A stretch of DNA of 64,000 nucleotides from Micromonospora sp. CP22 (GTDB lineage: Bacteria > Actinomycetota > Actinomycetes > Mycobacteriales > Micromonosporaceae). Position 1 is the first letter of the stretch, and each line of letters begins with the position of its first letter. The stretch spans positions 1 to 64,000 of the forward strand of contig NZ_VCJO01000020.1 of assembly GCF_009712475.1 (NCBI RefSeq), read 5' to 3'. The position numbers and the translations under genes were made by a program. This document shows positions 16,133 through 24,111 of this stretch, in pieces. The notes under the pieces were generated by a model. The model ran no database searches and was not told the DNA's origin. It worked only from the letters and a program-made list of their open reading frames with translations.

Positions 16133-17044
16133 TCAGGAGGGGTCGGCGCGGCCCTGACGCCAGTAGCCCATGAAGGCCACCGCGCGCCGGTCCAGGCCGC
16201 GTTCGGTGACCAGGTGTCGGCGAAGGGTACGGATGACCCCGGCCTCCCCCGCCAGCCAGGCGTAGAGCGGGGCGGTGGGCGGCACGTCGGGCACCTCCCA
16301 GAGGATCTCGTGGTCCACGTCGACCTCGTCGACCGGCTGCGGCACACCTCCGTGGGTCGGCGCACCGGCGAGCAGGTCGTCGGCGGCCTCGGCGACGGCG
16401 GCGACGAGGCGACTGCCGTGCTCCCCCGCACCCCGGGGCAGCCAGGTCACCTCGACACCGGGTGGGGTGACCATCGGCAGCACGTCGTCGGCCTCGGGTA
16501 CCTCCAGCAGCACCCGGCCGCACGCGTCCAGCGGTAGCCGCTCGCAGATGCCGCTGATCGCCGGTACCGCCGTCTCGTCACCGGCCAGCAGCAGGCATCC
16601 GGTCGACGGGGGCCGGAACTCGACCCCGCCGTGGTCACCGCCGTACGCCGAGTCCGGGCCGACGATGGCGATCTCGTCGCCGGGGCGGACCCGCCGGGCC
16701 CACCGGGTCGCCGGACCGCCGTCGCCGTGCAGCACCAGGTCGACGTCGACCTCACCGAGGTACGGCCGGACCGCGCGCACCGTGTACGTGCGGATCGGGT
16801 TGCGTTCGTGGTCCGGCAGGGTCCGCCACCGCGCGTACCAGTCCGGTCCCTGCGGCAGCTGCACACCGACCTGGCCGGGCAGCGGCAATGCCAGCTTGAT
16901 CCGCTGGTCGTAGCCGTTGTCGGCGAAACGGTCCAGATCCGGGCCGGTGAAGGTGACCCGGACGAAGGACGGGCTGAGTCGACGGACCGCGCCGACCTCG
17001 ACGGCGAACAACCGCCAGGGCGCGACAGGCAGGGTTTGGGTCAT
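16133..17044 (-). CDS. Siderophore-interacting protein (ferric-siderophore reductase)
   Basis: The 303-residue flavoprotein should reduce ferric siderophore in the cytoplasm to release iron. The FAD motif is RTYTVRAV (about residues 85-92), and the C-terminal NAD(P)H region shows LLLAGDETAVPAI, WLPRG and LYAWLAGEAGVIR, all typical of the SIP family. The ATG at 17044 has GGAGAGAGG upstream; the open frame running up to 17905 overlaps the permease and is a shadow. It is the last gene of the iron uptake operon, 29 bases after the permease, and should share its iron control. Confidence 0.92.
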   Translation of the reverse strand: MTQTLPVAPWRLFAVEVGAVRRLSPSFVRVTFTGPDLDRFADNGYDQRIKLALPLPGQVGVQLPQGPDWYARWRTLPDHERNPIRTYTVRAVRPYLGEVDVDLVLHGDGGPATRWARRVRPGDEIAIVGPDSAYGGDHGGVEFRPPSTGCLLLAGDETAVPAISGICERLPLDACGRVLLEVPEADDVLPMVTPPGVEVTWLPRGAGEHGSRLVAAVAEAADDLLAGAPTHGGVPQPVDEVDVDHEILWEVPDVPPTAPLYAWLAGEAGVIRTLRRHLVTERGLDRRAVAFMGYWRQGRADPS

Positions 17045-17073
17045 GATGCCTCTCTCCGTGTCGGGTCGATGCG

Positions 17074-19179
17074 TCAGCGGGGTGGGGCGGCGGCGCGGGA
17101 ACGCCACAGCAGCCAGACGAAGTAGGGAGTGCCGATCATCGCGGTGACCAGCCCGGCGGGGATCTGGGCCGGAGCGATCACGCTGCGGCCGAGGGTGTCG
17201 GCGAGACTGACCAGGGCGGCGCCGAGCAGGGCGGCGACCGGGAGCACCCGGGTGTGTCGGCCGCCGACGAGGGCTCGGGCCGCGTGCGGAGCGACCAGGC
17301 CGACGAAGCCGATCACGCCGACGGCGGAGACCGCCGTCGAGGTGAGCAGGGCCGCCGCGCCCAGCGCGATCAGTCGGGTCCGTTCCAGCCGGACGCCGAG
17401 CACGCGTGGGGTGTCGTCGTCGAGGGTCATCAGGTCCAGTTCCCGGCGGGCGGCGACGACCACCGGAGTGAGCACCAGCAGGGCTATCGCCACCGGCAAC
17501 ACCTGGGTCGCGGTTCGCCCGTAGGTGGAGCCGGAGAGCCAGGTGAGGGCCTTGCCGGTGTTCCACGGATCGAAGGCGACGATCATGAAAGTGATCATGG
17601 CCATGCCGCCCTGCCAGGCGCCGAACCCGATCAGGACCAGCCGGTCGGAGCTGAGGCCGCCACGCCAAGCCGCCCCGTACACCAGGGCGAAGGCCAGCAT
17701 GGCACCGAGCCCGGCGACCCCGGAGACGGCCCAGACGCCGGCCAGCGGCACGAAGGTGAGCAGCGAGACCGCGCCCAACCCGGCACCGGCGGTGATGCCG
17801 AGGATCCCCGGCTCGGCCAACGGGTTGCGGCAGACCGCCTGCACGGTGGTGCCGGCGACCGCCAGGGCCGCGCCGGCCAGCAGCGCGGCGGCGACGCGCG
17901 GCCACCGCTGGTCCAGCACGAAGGTGTACGCCGGCCCGGTGCTGCCGTTGACCCAGTTGACGATGTCGCCGAGCAGCAGCCAGGTGTCCCCGGCGAGCAT
18001 GCCGAGCAGGACCGCCCCGGCGGTCACCGTGGCGGCGACGATCACCACGGTGCGGTGGAACGCCGCGGAACGCACGGCCGCGTGGCCGCCGGGCGGACGG
18101 CGGGTGGGGCCGGCGTCGCGGTGTCGGCGGGCCAGCCAGATCAGGATCCCGGCGCCGAGCAGGGTGGTCACCACACCGGTGGGGATGTCCACACCGGCCT
18201 GGCCACCCATGATCGCCCGCAGCAGCACGTCGGAGCCGAGGACGATGACGACGCCCGCCATACCGGACAGCGGCAGCAGGATCCGGTGCCGGTGGACGCC
18301 GGGCACCAGCGGACCGAGCAGCCGGACGATCACCGGTGCGCAGAGGCCGACGAAGCCGACCGGGCCGGTGAGGGTGACCGCTGCGGCGGAGAGCACCACG
18401 GCCAGCACGGTGACGATCAGCCGGGTCCGGCGTACGTCGATGCCGAGCACGGTGGCGGTGTCGTCGCCGAGGGCGAGGATGTCGAGGCGGTGACCGAGCA
18501 GCATCAACGCCACGCCGGAGGCGACGATCACCGGGGCGAGTTGGGTGAGCGCGTCGAGGTCACTCTGTACCAGGGAGCCGTTGCCCCAGGCGAACAGGCC
18601 GATGGTGGCCTGCTCGAACAGCAGGAGCAGCAGCATGGTCACCGAGCTGAGCGCCAACGCGGTGGCCGAGCCGGCGAGGATCAGCCGGGTGGTGCCGGCC
18701 TGACCGCCGGACGACATCGCCATCACCAGCCCGGCGGCGGCGAGCCCTCCGCAGAAGGCCAGGCCACCGGCGGGCAACGCGGGCAACGCGATGCCGAACG
18801 CGGCGACCGAGACGATGGCCAGGTGGGCACCGGCGTTGACGGCGAGGGTGTCCGGGGAGGCCAGCGGGTTGCGGGCGATCGACTGAAGCGCCGCACCGGC
18901 GAAACCGAGGGCGACGCCGATGGTCAGCCCGGCGAGCAGCCGAGGCAGCCGGGAGGCGACGAGCACCCGGGCGGTCTCCTCGTCCCCACCGGTGAGCAGG
19001 CGGAGCAGGTCGAGCGCACCCACGGCGGAGGTGCCCTGGGTGAGGTGCACCGCCACGACCACCAGCAGCAGCGCGGTGGCGCCGACGAAGATCCCGACCA
19101 GGCGGGGAGTCGAGGGGCGCGGGTCCGGAGCCGGCTGGACAGCCGGCTCCGGACGCGAGGGCGCGGACAGGGTGGTCAC
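17074..19179 (-). CDS. Iron-siderophore ABC transporter, fused FecCD-type double permease
   Basis: This 701-residue inner-membrane protein contains two FecCD permease modules in one chain. Each half has the conserved segments RLPRLLAGLTIGVALGFAGA / RWPRVAAALLAGAALAVAGT, the NPLA motif (SIARNPLASPD, AVCRNPLAEPG), and the GPVGFVGLCAP / GVIGFVGLVAPH loop that contacts the ATPase. The halves meet near residue 350-375, so it works like FhuB and needs no partner permease. Its start overlaps the stop of the binding-lipoprotein gene by four bases (ATGA), giving translational coupling. It sits third in the IdeR-controlled operon. Confidence 0.94.
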   Translation of the reverse strand: MTTLSAPSRPEPAVQPAPDPRPSTPRLVGIFVGATALLLVVVAVHLTQGTSAVGALDLLRLLTGGDEETARVLVASRLPRLLAGLTIGVALGFAGAALQSIARNPLASPDTLAVNAGAHLAIVSVAAFGIALPALPAGGLAFCGGLAAAGLVMAMSSGGQAGTTRLILAGSATALALSSVTMLLLLLFEQATIGLFAWGNGSLVQSDLDALTQLAPVIVASGVALMLLGHRLDILALGDDTATVLGIDVRRTRLIVTVLAVVLSAAAVTLTGPVGFVGLCAPVIVRLLGPLVPGVHRHRILLPLSGMAGVVIVLGSDVLLRAIMGGQAGVDIPTGVVTTLLGAGILIWLARRHRDAGPTRRPPGGHAAVRSAAFHRTVVIVAATVTAGAVLLGMLAGDTWLLLGDIVNWVNGSTGPAYTFVLDQRWPRVAAALLAGAALAVAGTTVQAVCRNPLAEPGILGITAGAGLGAVSLLTFVPLAGVWAVSGVAGLGAMLAFALVYGAAWRGGLSSDRLVLIGFGAWQGGMAMITFMIVAFDPWNTGKALTWLSGSTYGRTATQVLPVAIALLVLTPVVVAARRELDLMTLDDDTPRVLGVRLERTRLIALGAAALLTSTAVSAVGVIGFVGLVAPHAARALVGGRHTRVLPVAALLGAALVSLADTLGRSVIAPAQIPAGLVTAMIGTPYFVWLLWRSRAAAPPR

Positions 19180-20162
19180 ACCGCGTAGGTGTTGACGAAC
19201 TGGTCGATGTACTGCTTACCGGAGAGCGGCCCGCCGAAGGTCCAGATTCCGTCGGGCATCCGGTGCAGGTTGCCCTGCTTGACGAAGGGCAGCGACTTCC
19301 AGATGGCGTTGCTGTTCAGGCCGTCGGCGAAGACGTCCGCGCCGTCCGAGGCGTTGTAGAAGAAGTGCAGGTCGGGGTCGGTCAGACCGGTCAGACCCTC
19401 GACGTCGGTCTGGCCCAGGCCCCAGGCCGGGTCGGTCTCGCCCTTCCAGGCGTTGGTGAGCCCCAACTGGATGCCGATCTGGGAGACCAGGGCGCCCTCA
19501 CCGAACATCCGGATGCTGACCGTGCTGCCTTCCTTCCAGCCGTCGGCGATGGCGAACGGCTTGCCGGCGGCACCGGCGTCGGCGATCTTCTTCTTGCCGT
19601 CGGCGATCGCCGCGTCGAAGTCGGCGAGCAGCTTCTCCGCCTCGGCGGTCTTGCCGACCGCGGCGGCGATCATGTTGAGGTCCGACCGCATCCGACCGAG
19701 GTTGTCCGAGGCGTCACTGCCCTTGGTGACGACGACCGGAACGTACTTCTCCAACTGGCTGATCACGTTGGCGCCGCGGTCGTCCTCCATCACCACGAGG
19801 TCGGGTTCCAGCGCCACGATGGAGTCGACGCTCGGCTCACCGCGCGTGCCCACGTCCTTGACGCCCTCGTCGAGCTTGGCGGCGCTCACCCACGTCGCGT
19901 ACCCCTTAGGGTCGGCCACCCCGACCGGCATGACGCCGAGGCTGACCAGCATCTCGACCTCGCCCCACTCAAGGCCGACGACCTTGGTCGCGGGGGCGTC
20001 GAGCTTGATCTCCTTGCCCCGGCTGTCGACGACGGTGACCGGGCCGCCGGCGGCGGGAGCGGAACCGGTGGCCTCGGGCTCGTTGGTGTTTTCGGTGGTG
20101 CCGCAGGCGGCCAGCACCATGGTGGCGGCAGCCAGCAGGGCGGTAACACGGGTACGGGACAT
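19176..20162 (-). CDS. Iron-siderophore ABC transporter substrate-binding lipoprotein
   Basis: The 328-residue protein has a lipoprotein signal with lipobox LAAC (Cys20) and a FecB/FhuD-type body: VVGLEWGEVEMLVSLGVMPVGVAD near the start, SVDSIVALEPDLVV, and a closing GPLSGKQYIDQFV. It is anchored outside the membrane and delivers ferric siderophore to the double permease. The lipobox supports the start at 20162. It lies 40 bases after the ATPase gene and overlaps the permease gene by four bases. Confidence 0.93.
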   Translation of the reverse strand: MSRTRVTALLAAATMVLAACGTTENTNEPEATGSAPAAGGPVTVVDSRGKEIKLDAPATKVVGLEWGEVEMLVSLGVMPVGVADPKGYATWVSAAKLDEGVKDVGTRGEPSVDSIVALEPDLVVMEDDRGANVISQLEKYVPVVVTKGSDASDNLGRMRSDLNMIAAAVGKTAEAEKLLADFDAAIADGKKKIADAGAAGKPFAIADGWKEGSTVSIRMFGEGALVSQIGIQLGLTNAWKGETDPAWGLGQTDVEGLTGLTDPDLHFFYNASDGADVFADGLNSNAIWKSLPFVKQGNLHRMPDGIWTFGGPLSGKQYIDQFVNTYAV

Positions 20163-20202
20163 GATGTTCTTTCTCGGGTGGTGAGTCGTGACCGGTCTGG
20201 GC

Positions 20203-21036
20203 TCAGACCGGGATTCGGGCCAGGTGGCGGCCCACGGGGCGGGTCGTCACCAGCCCGCTGAGCGGGTCGGCGCTGACCTCGATGCGGATGCCGTAGGTCT
20301 CGGTCAGGTCGTGTTCGGTGAAGACCTCGGCGGGAGTGCCGGTGGCGCGGACCCGTCCGCCGTGCAGCAGGACCACCTCGTCGGCCACCGCGGCGGCCTG
20401 GTTGAGGTCGTGCAGCACGACGCCGACCGCGACGCCGTGGTCGTCGGCGAGGTCACGCATCAGGTCGAGGATGCCGATCTGATACCGCAGGTCGAGGAAG
20501 GTGGTGGGCTCGTCGAGCAGCAGCACCGGGGTGTCCTGGGCCAGGCAGGTGGCCAGCCAGACCCGTTGAAGTTCGCCACCGGAGAGTTCGTCCACCGGCC
20601 GGTCGGCCATCGCGCTGACGCCGGTGACCTCCATCGCGCGGGCGATGGCGGCCGGGCCGTCCGGGTCGTCCGCGCGCCACCGGCCCCGGTAGGGGTGGCG
20701 GCCGTAGCCGACGACGTCGCGCACGGTGACGCCGTTGGGGATGGGCCGGCTCTGGGCGAGCAGGGTGACCCGGCGGGCGTACTCCTTGGCGGGCAGCCCC
20801 GAGGCGGCGATGCCGTCGGCGAAGAGGACGCTGCCGCTGGCGAGCGGGTGCAGCCGGGCCAACGCCCGCAGCAGGGTCGACTTGCCGCTGCCGTTGGGAC
20901 CGACGAGAGCGGTAACCGCGCCGGGGCGCAGGGTGATCGCTGCGCCGTGCACCACAGTCGTGCCGTGGTAGCCCAGGCACAGGTCAACACCGCGTAGGCT
21001 CTGCTCAGCGTCGTTCAACGTCAGTACGCTCGACAT
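20203..21036 (-). CDS. Iron-siderophore ABC transporter ATP-binding protein
   Basis: The 277-residue ATPase powers the siderophore importer. Walker A is GPNGSGKST, the Q-loop follows near LLAQSRPIPNGVTV, the signature is LSGGE, Walker B is PVLLLDEPTT and the H-loop is VLHDLNQAA, as in FepC/FecE. It is the first gene of the operon. Its ATG is only four bases from an IdeR/DmdR box and about one turn from a -10 element, so the transcript is predicted to begin at or next to the start codon with no leader. The order ATPase, binding protein, permease, reductase is unusual only in that the ATPase comes first. Confidence 0.94.
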   Translation of the reverse strand: MSSVLTLNDAEQSLRGVDLCLGYHGTTVVHGAAITLRPGAVTALVGPNGSGKSTLLRALARLHPLASGSVLFADGIAASGLPAKEYARRVTLLAQSRPIPNGVTVRDVVGYGRHPYRGRWRADDPDGPAAIARAMEVTGVSAMADRPVDELSGGELQRVWLATCLAQDTPVLLLDEPTTFLDLRYQIGILDLMRDLADDHGVAVGVVLHDLNQAAAVADEVVLLHGGRVRATGTPAEVFTEHDLTETYGIRIEVSADPLSGLVTTRPVGRHLARIPV

Positions 21037-21040
21037 GCGG

Positions 21041-21070
21041 TTAGGTTAACCTAACCTAAGTACCTGTCAA
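21041..21070 (-). promoter_or_regulatory. Iron-responsive promoter: -35 box and IdeR/DmdR iron box
   Basis: TTAGGTTAACCTAACCTAA (21041-21059) matches the recalled 19-base IdeR/DtxR consensus at 17 positions. On the minus strand a perfect TTGACA (21070-21065) and TAACCT (21048-21043, inside the box) are 16 bases apart. Iron-loaded repressor would cover the -10 and start site. This indicates repression of the siderophore operon when iron is plentiful. Confidence 0.88.
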
Positions 21071-21325
21071 GACGCGGGTCGGCTTCACTTCGCCCACACG
21101 GCGCCGCCCGGTGAACAGGATTGATTCGTCGCGCTACGTACTTCCCCACTCACGGCGCGGATCCCCTTGCCCGATCGGACACGGGATGAGACGGGCCCAC
21201 CGGCCCGGCGACGTGAAATCCGTACCAGGGTGGGAGGACAGGGCAGCCGGAGCAGCGGTAACGTTGCGCGTCATCCGCCGCCGGCCTACCGGCGTGGCAT
21301 TTACCGATCCACCGGAGGATGGGGC

Positions 21326-22966
21326 ATGTCCATCGGCGAGGAGCCGTTCGCAGTCCGCGACGACCTGGCCTCGCGGCCGAACTTCGAGGTCACCCTACGT
21401 GGGTTCGAGAAACGACAGGTCGAGCGTTACGTCGAACAGGTCGAAGGCCGGATCGCCGCGCTGTCGGCGGAACGGGACCGGGCGGCGGCACACGTACGGG
21501 AGCTGACCGGGAAACTCCAGGCGGTCCAGAGCGAGATCGCCGAGCTGCGACAGCGACCGGCGCAAGTGGACAAGGCCAGCTTCCAGGATGTGGGCCCGAT
21601 GGTCGGCCAGATTCTTGACCTGGCCGAGAAGCAGGCTGCGGCGATCATCGACACACACACGCAGCGGGCCACGAAACTCCAGGCGGAGGCGGAGAAGACG
21701 CTCGCCAACGCGCGGGAGCGCACCGTCAAGGCGCTGGCCGACCTCGAAGAGGAACTGGCCGCCCGGCGGGCCGAGCACGAGAAGAAGTACGAGGAGCTGC
21801 GCGCGGCGGCCGACGCGGAGCTGGCCGAGGCCCGGGAACGGGCCGACAAGCTGCGCGCCGACGGGGAGGCCGCACACGAGCGCGCCCAACAGGAGGCGCA
21901 GCGGATCGGCGAACAGTGCCGACAGCAGATCGAACAGGCCCGCTCGGCGGCCGAGGCGTTGACCAGTTCGGCGCGTACCCAGATCCACCAGGAGATCCAG
22001 GCCACCCGGTCGAAGAGCCAGCAGGAGCTGGCGCAGTGGCGGGCCACGGCCGAGGAGGAGATGGCCGAGCGACGGGCCGCCGCCGAGGAGGACCTGGCCG
22101 AGCAGCGCGCCGCCGTCGAGCGGGAGCTGGCCGCCCAGCGGGCCGCCGCCGAACAGCGGGTCAGCTCGATGATCGCCGACGCCCAGCAGTACTCAGCGGA
22201 GATCCGCAAGCGCGCCGACGAGCAGGCGGCCGAGGTCCGCAGGCTCAGCGACGAGCAGGCCGCGGCAGCCGAGGAGCAGCTGCACGCCGTCCAGTTGGAG
22301 GTCGGTGAGCAACGTCAGGCACTGGCCCAGTTGCACGAGCAGCTGGACGAGGCCGAGCAGCAGCTCGACGAGGCCCGCCAGACCAAGGACGCCACCGAGG
22401 CCGACCTGACCCGGCTGCGGCAGTTGCTGGAGGAGACCAGCCGGGAACTGGTGGCGGAGAGCCAGCGACTGGACGAGGTGCGCCGGGCGGCCGAGGCCGC
22501 CGAGCGGCACGCCAAGGAGACCCGGGCCCGGGTGCAGCGCGAGGCGAAGCGGGTCGCCGACCTGGCCGCCGCGGCCGTCATGGCCGCCGCAGCCGGTGGT
22601 GGCGAGACCGCGGAGTACCCGATGGTGTCTGGCCGCGCCGGCCACGGCGGTGACGACCCGGCCTCGACCGTCGATGGGCAGGCCGAGAACGCGGACGCCG
22701 ACCGGGGCGGGTCGGACCGCAACGGTGCAGTTGGCCAGTCGGGCCAGCCTCGGCCCGGCTCGAGCGAACTCGGTGCCGGTCTGGAGCACGGTTCACGCCC
22801 GCTGATGGATCCGGTGGCCCGCGCGGCGGCGGCGGTGGCGGCCGGGGGGCCGGGCGGCATCAACTGGTTCGCCGGCCAGCCGGCCGACCAGCAGTCCGAC
22901 CAGGACGACGCGGCGGCAGCAGCCGGGAACGACACCGACCGGGCACCCGAGCCGGCGGCCAACTGA
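21326..22966 (+). CDS. DivIVA-like/polarity coiled-coil protein
   Basis: This 546-residue cytoplasmic protein begins with a DivIVA-like segment (FEVTLRGFEKRQVERYV, about residues 20-36) and then forms one very long coiled coil to about residue 410, dominated by Ala, Glu, Arg and Gln with repeated AEEE/AAAEQR patterns. The C-terminal third is low-complexity and Gly/Ala/Asp-rich. This layout is that of actinobacterial filament or polarisome proteins such as Scy and FilP, which organise hyphal tip growth. Assignment to either one is not possible from sequence reading. A GGAGG site precedes the ATG at 21326. It is divergent from the iron operon. Confidence 0.75.
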   Translation: MSIGEEPFAVRDDLASRPNFEVTLRGFEKRQVERYVEQVEGRIAALSAERDRAAAHVRELTGKLQAVQSEIAELRQRPAQVDKASFQDVGPMVGQILDLAEKQAAAIIDTHTQRATKLQAEAEKTLANARERTVKALADLEEELAARRAEHEKKYEELRAAADAELAEARERADKLRADGEAAHERAQQEAQRIGEQCRQQIEQARSAAEALTSSARTQIHQEIQATRSKSQQELAQWRATAEEEMAERRAAAEEDLAEQRAAVERELAAQRAAAEQRVSSMIADAQQYSAEIRKRADEQAAEVRRLSDEQAAAAEEQLHAVQLEVGEQRQALAQLHEQLDEAEQQLDEARQTKDATEADLTRLRQLLEETSRELVAESQRLDEVRRAAEAAERHAKETRARVQREAKRVADLAAAAVMAAAAGGGETAEYPMVSGRAGHGGDDPASTVDGQAENADADRGGSDRNGAVGQSGQPRPGSSELGAGLEHGSRPLMDPVARAAAAVAAGGPGGINWFAGQPADQQSDQDDAAAAAGNDTDRAPEPAAN

Positions 22967-22984
22967 TCGGGCCCTGTCTGACCA

Positions 22985-23054
22985 GGCCCACCCGGGCCGG
23001 TGCACCGGCCCACCCGCGCGGGCTGGTGCACCGGCCCACCCGGGCGGGTGCACC
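22985..23054. repeat. Three imperfect tandem repeats
   Basis: Units at 22985-23006 (22 bases), 23007-23032 (26) and 23033-23054 (22) each start GGCCCACCCG and end GGTGCACC. The ends contain the palindrome GTGCAC. They lie just after the coiled-coil gene and before its terminator hairpin. Confidence 0.7.
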
Positions 23055-23098
23055 AGCCCGCCGGAGCGAGCCGAGGCACCCGGTCCGACCGCACGTGC

Positions 23099-23136
23099 CG
23101 GGCCCGCCGCCGGTTCAACACCGGCGGGCGGGCCCG
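23099..23136. terminator. Bidirectional terminator between convergent genes
   Basis: A 16-base arm from CGGGCCCG (23099) pairs with its complement ending 23136, with one bulge and loop TCAAC. It ends one base before the stop codon of the convergent gene at 23138 and can end both transcripts. Confidence 0.6.
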
Positions 23137-23137
23137 C

Positions 23138-23797
23138 TCAGAAGGGCCGCCGTGGCAGCCATCCGAGGAAGCGGTTGCGCGCGCGGGCCAGCGGCAGGCC
23201 GGGTAGGTCCCGGGCTGCGGCGAGCAGACACGAGCCCAGGTAGACCGCGAGCGCGGCGCGGGCTCCGCCGAACTCCGCGAGCAGTTGGCTCTGCTTGACC
23301 GCGCAGGGCCATTCCTGCCCGCAGCCGGTGCACGTCCAACTCGGCGGTGCGGGTAGGTGCTCCGGTGGCTTGGTGGAGCGGTAACGAATGGCGGCACTGT
23401 TGCGCCTGCCGACCCGAGGGGCGGCCCGAGGCGGGTCGCCCGGCGCGGCGGACCGGTGGGCGAACAGCTCCCGGCGGGCCAACCCGAGCGCCCCGCCCAC
23501 CCGGACCAGGGCGTCCGGTCCGGGACGGTACCCGACCAGCGCACCCAGCACGTGGTGCCCCAACAGGTCGAAGGCGTCGGGCCCCAGGGCCAGGTCGCGA
23601 CAGAGCGTGATCAGTCGCCTCGGTGCGGCCACCCGCTGGGCCACCAACGCACAGCGCAGCACGTCCCGCAGGCTGCCGCCCAGGGCGGACATGCGGGATC
23701 CCACGAAGCTGGTCAGGAGTGTCTCCCCGGCGATCCGCCGGAGCGCCTCAGCCGTCGCCAGTCGGACGATGTCAGTCGGATCCTTGGTCTCCAACAC
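23138..23797 (-). CDS. Hypothetical protein with CxxC...WPC cysteine motif
   Basis: This 219-residue protein is not recognised. It is mostly helical and rich in Ala, Arg and Leu. Its one striking feature is WTCTGCGQEWPC near residue 155-166, a C-x2-C-x5-C group followed by SQLLAEFGG, similar to short cysteine motifs seen in many small actinobacterial proteins; it may bind zinc or be redox-active. No signal peptide or clear membrane span is present. It stands alone between a terminator and a 300-base intergenic region. Confidence 0.65.
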   Translation of the reverse strand: MLETKDPTDIVRLATAEALRRIAGETLLTSFVGSRMSALGGSLRDVLRCALVAQRVAAPRRLITLCRDLALGPDAFDLLGHHVLGALVGYRPGPDALVRVGGALGLARRELFAHRSAAPGDPPRAAPRVGRRNSAAIRYRSTKPPEHLPAPPSWTCTGCGQEWPCAVKQSQLLAEFGGARAALAVYLGSCLLAAARDLPGLPLARARNRFLGWLPRRPF

Positions 23798-24111
23798 CCC
23801 ATCCCTTCATCCGTTAGTCGATCAGCTACCTCTCGCTCGACACCCTTCGCATGATCACGGCCACGGACGGTCGACCGCTAGCGCGGCACGCGCACGCCGG
23901 AACGCGCACGCTAGCCCGAAAACGAAACTCCCCTGACAGCGCCAACGAATGAGATCCCACCGACGGGACGCTTCGTCACGAAACCTTCATGGGAGTCCTT
24001 CCTTTGTGGATACCATCGATGGGAATCCTGACTACCGCTCTCCGGATCCACCACGTCCGGGCCTCGTCCCGGCGCAGCGAAGCGCACTCCGTCCAGGTCG
24101 ATGGAGACGTA
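23798..24111. other. Intergenic region before the AraC-type gene
   Basis: No gene seen in this 314-base divergent gap. It contains a hairpin with perfect arms GCTAGCG (23877-23883) and CGCTAGC (23909-23915), and a direct repeat, ATGGGAGTCCT (23989-23999) and ATGGGAATCCT (24019-24029). The direct repeat may be a regulator site for the AraC-type gene. Confidence 0.5.
23989..24029. promoter_or_regulatory. Direct-repeat site upstream of AraC-type gene
   Basis: Two 11-base copies, ATGGGAGTCCT and ATGGGAATCCT, start exactly 30 bases apart, about three helical turns. AraC-family proteins often bind direct repeats, so an autoregulatory site is possible. Confidence 0.35.

Noticed and set aside
17254..19188. 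644-codon open frame opposite the double permease
   Set aside because: Glu/Gly/Gln/His-rich shadow translation without domain; the permease on the other strand is complete.
23877..23915. GCTAGCG/CGCTAGC hairpin as an attachment site or mobile-element end
   Set aside because: No integrase, transposase or target duplication is nearby; kept only as part of the intergenic description.
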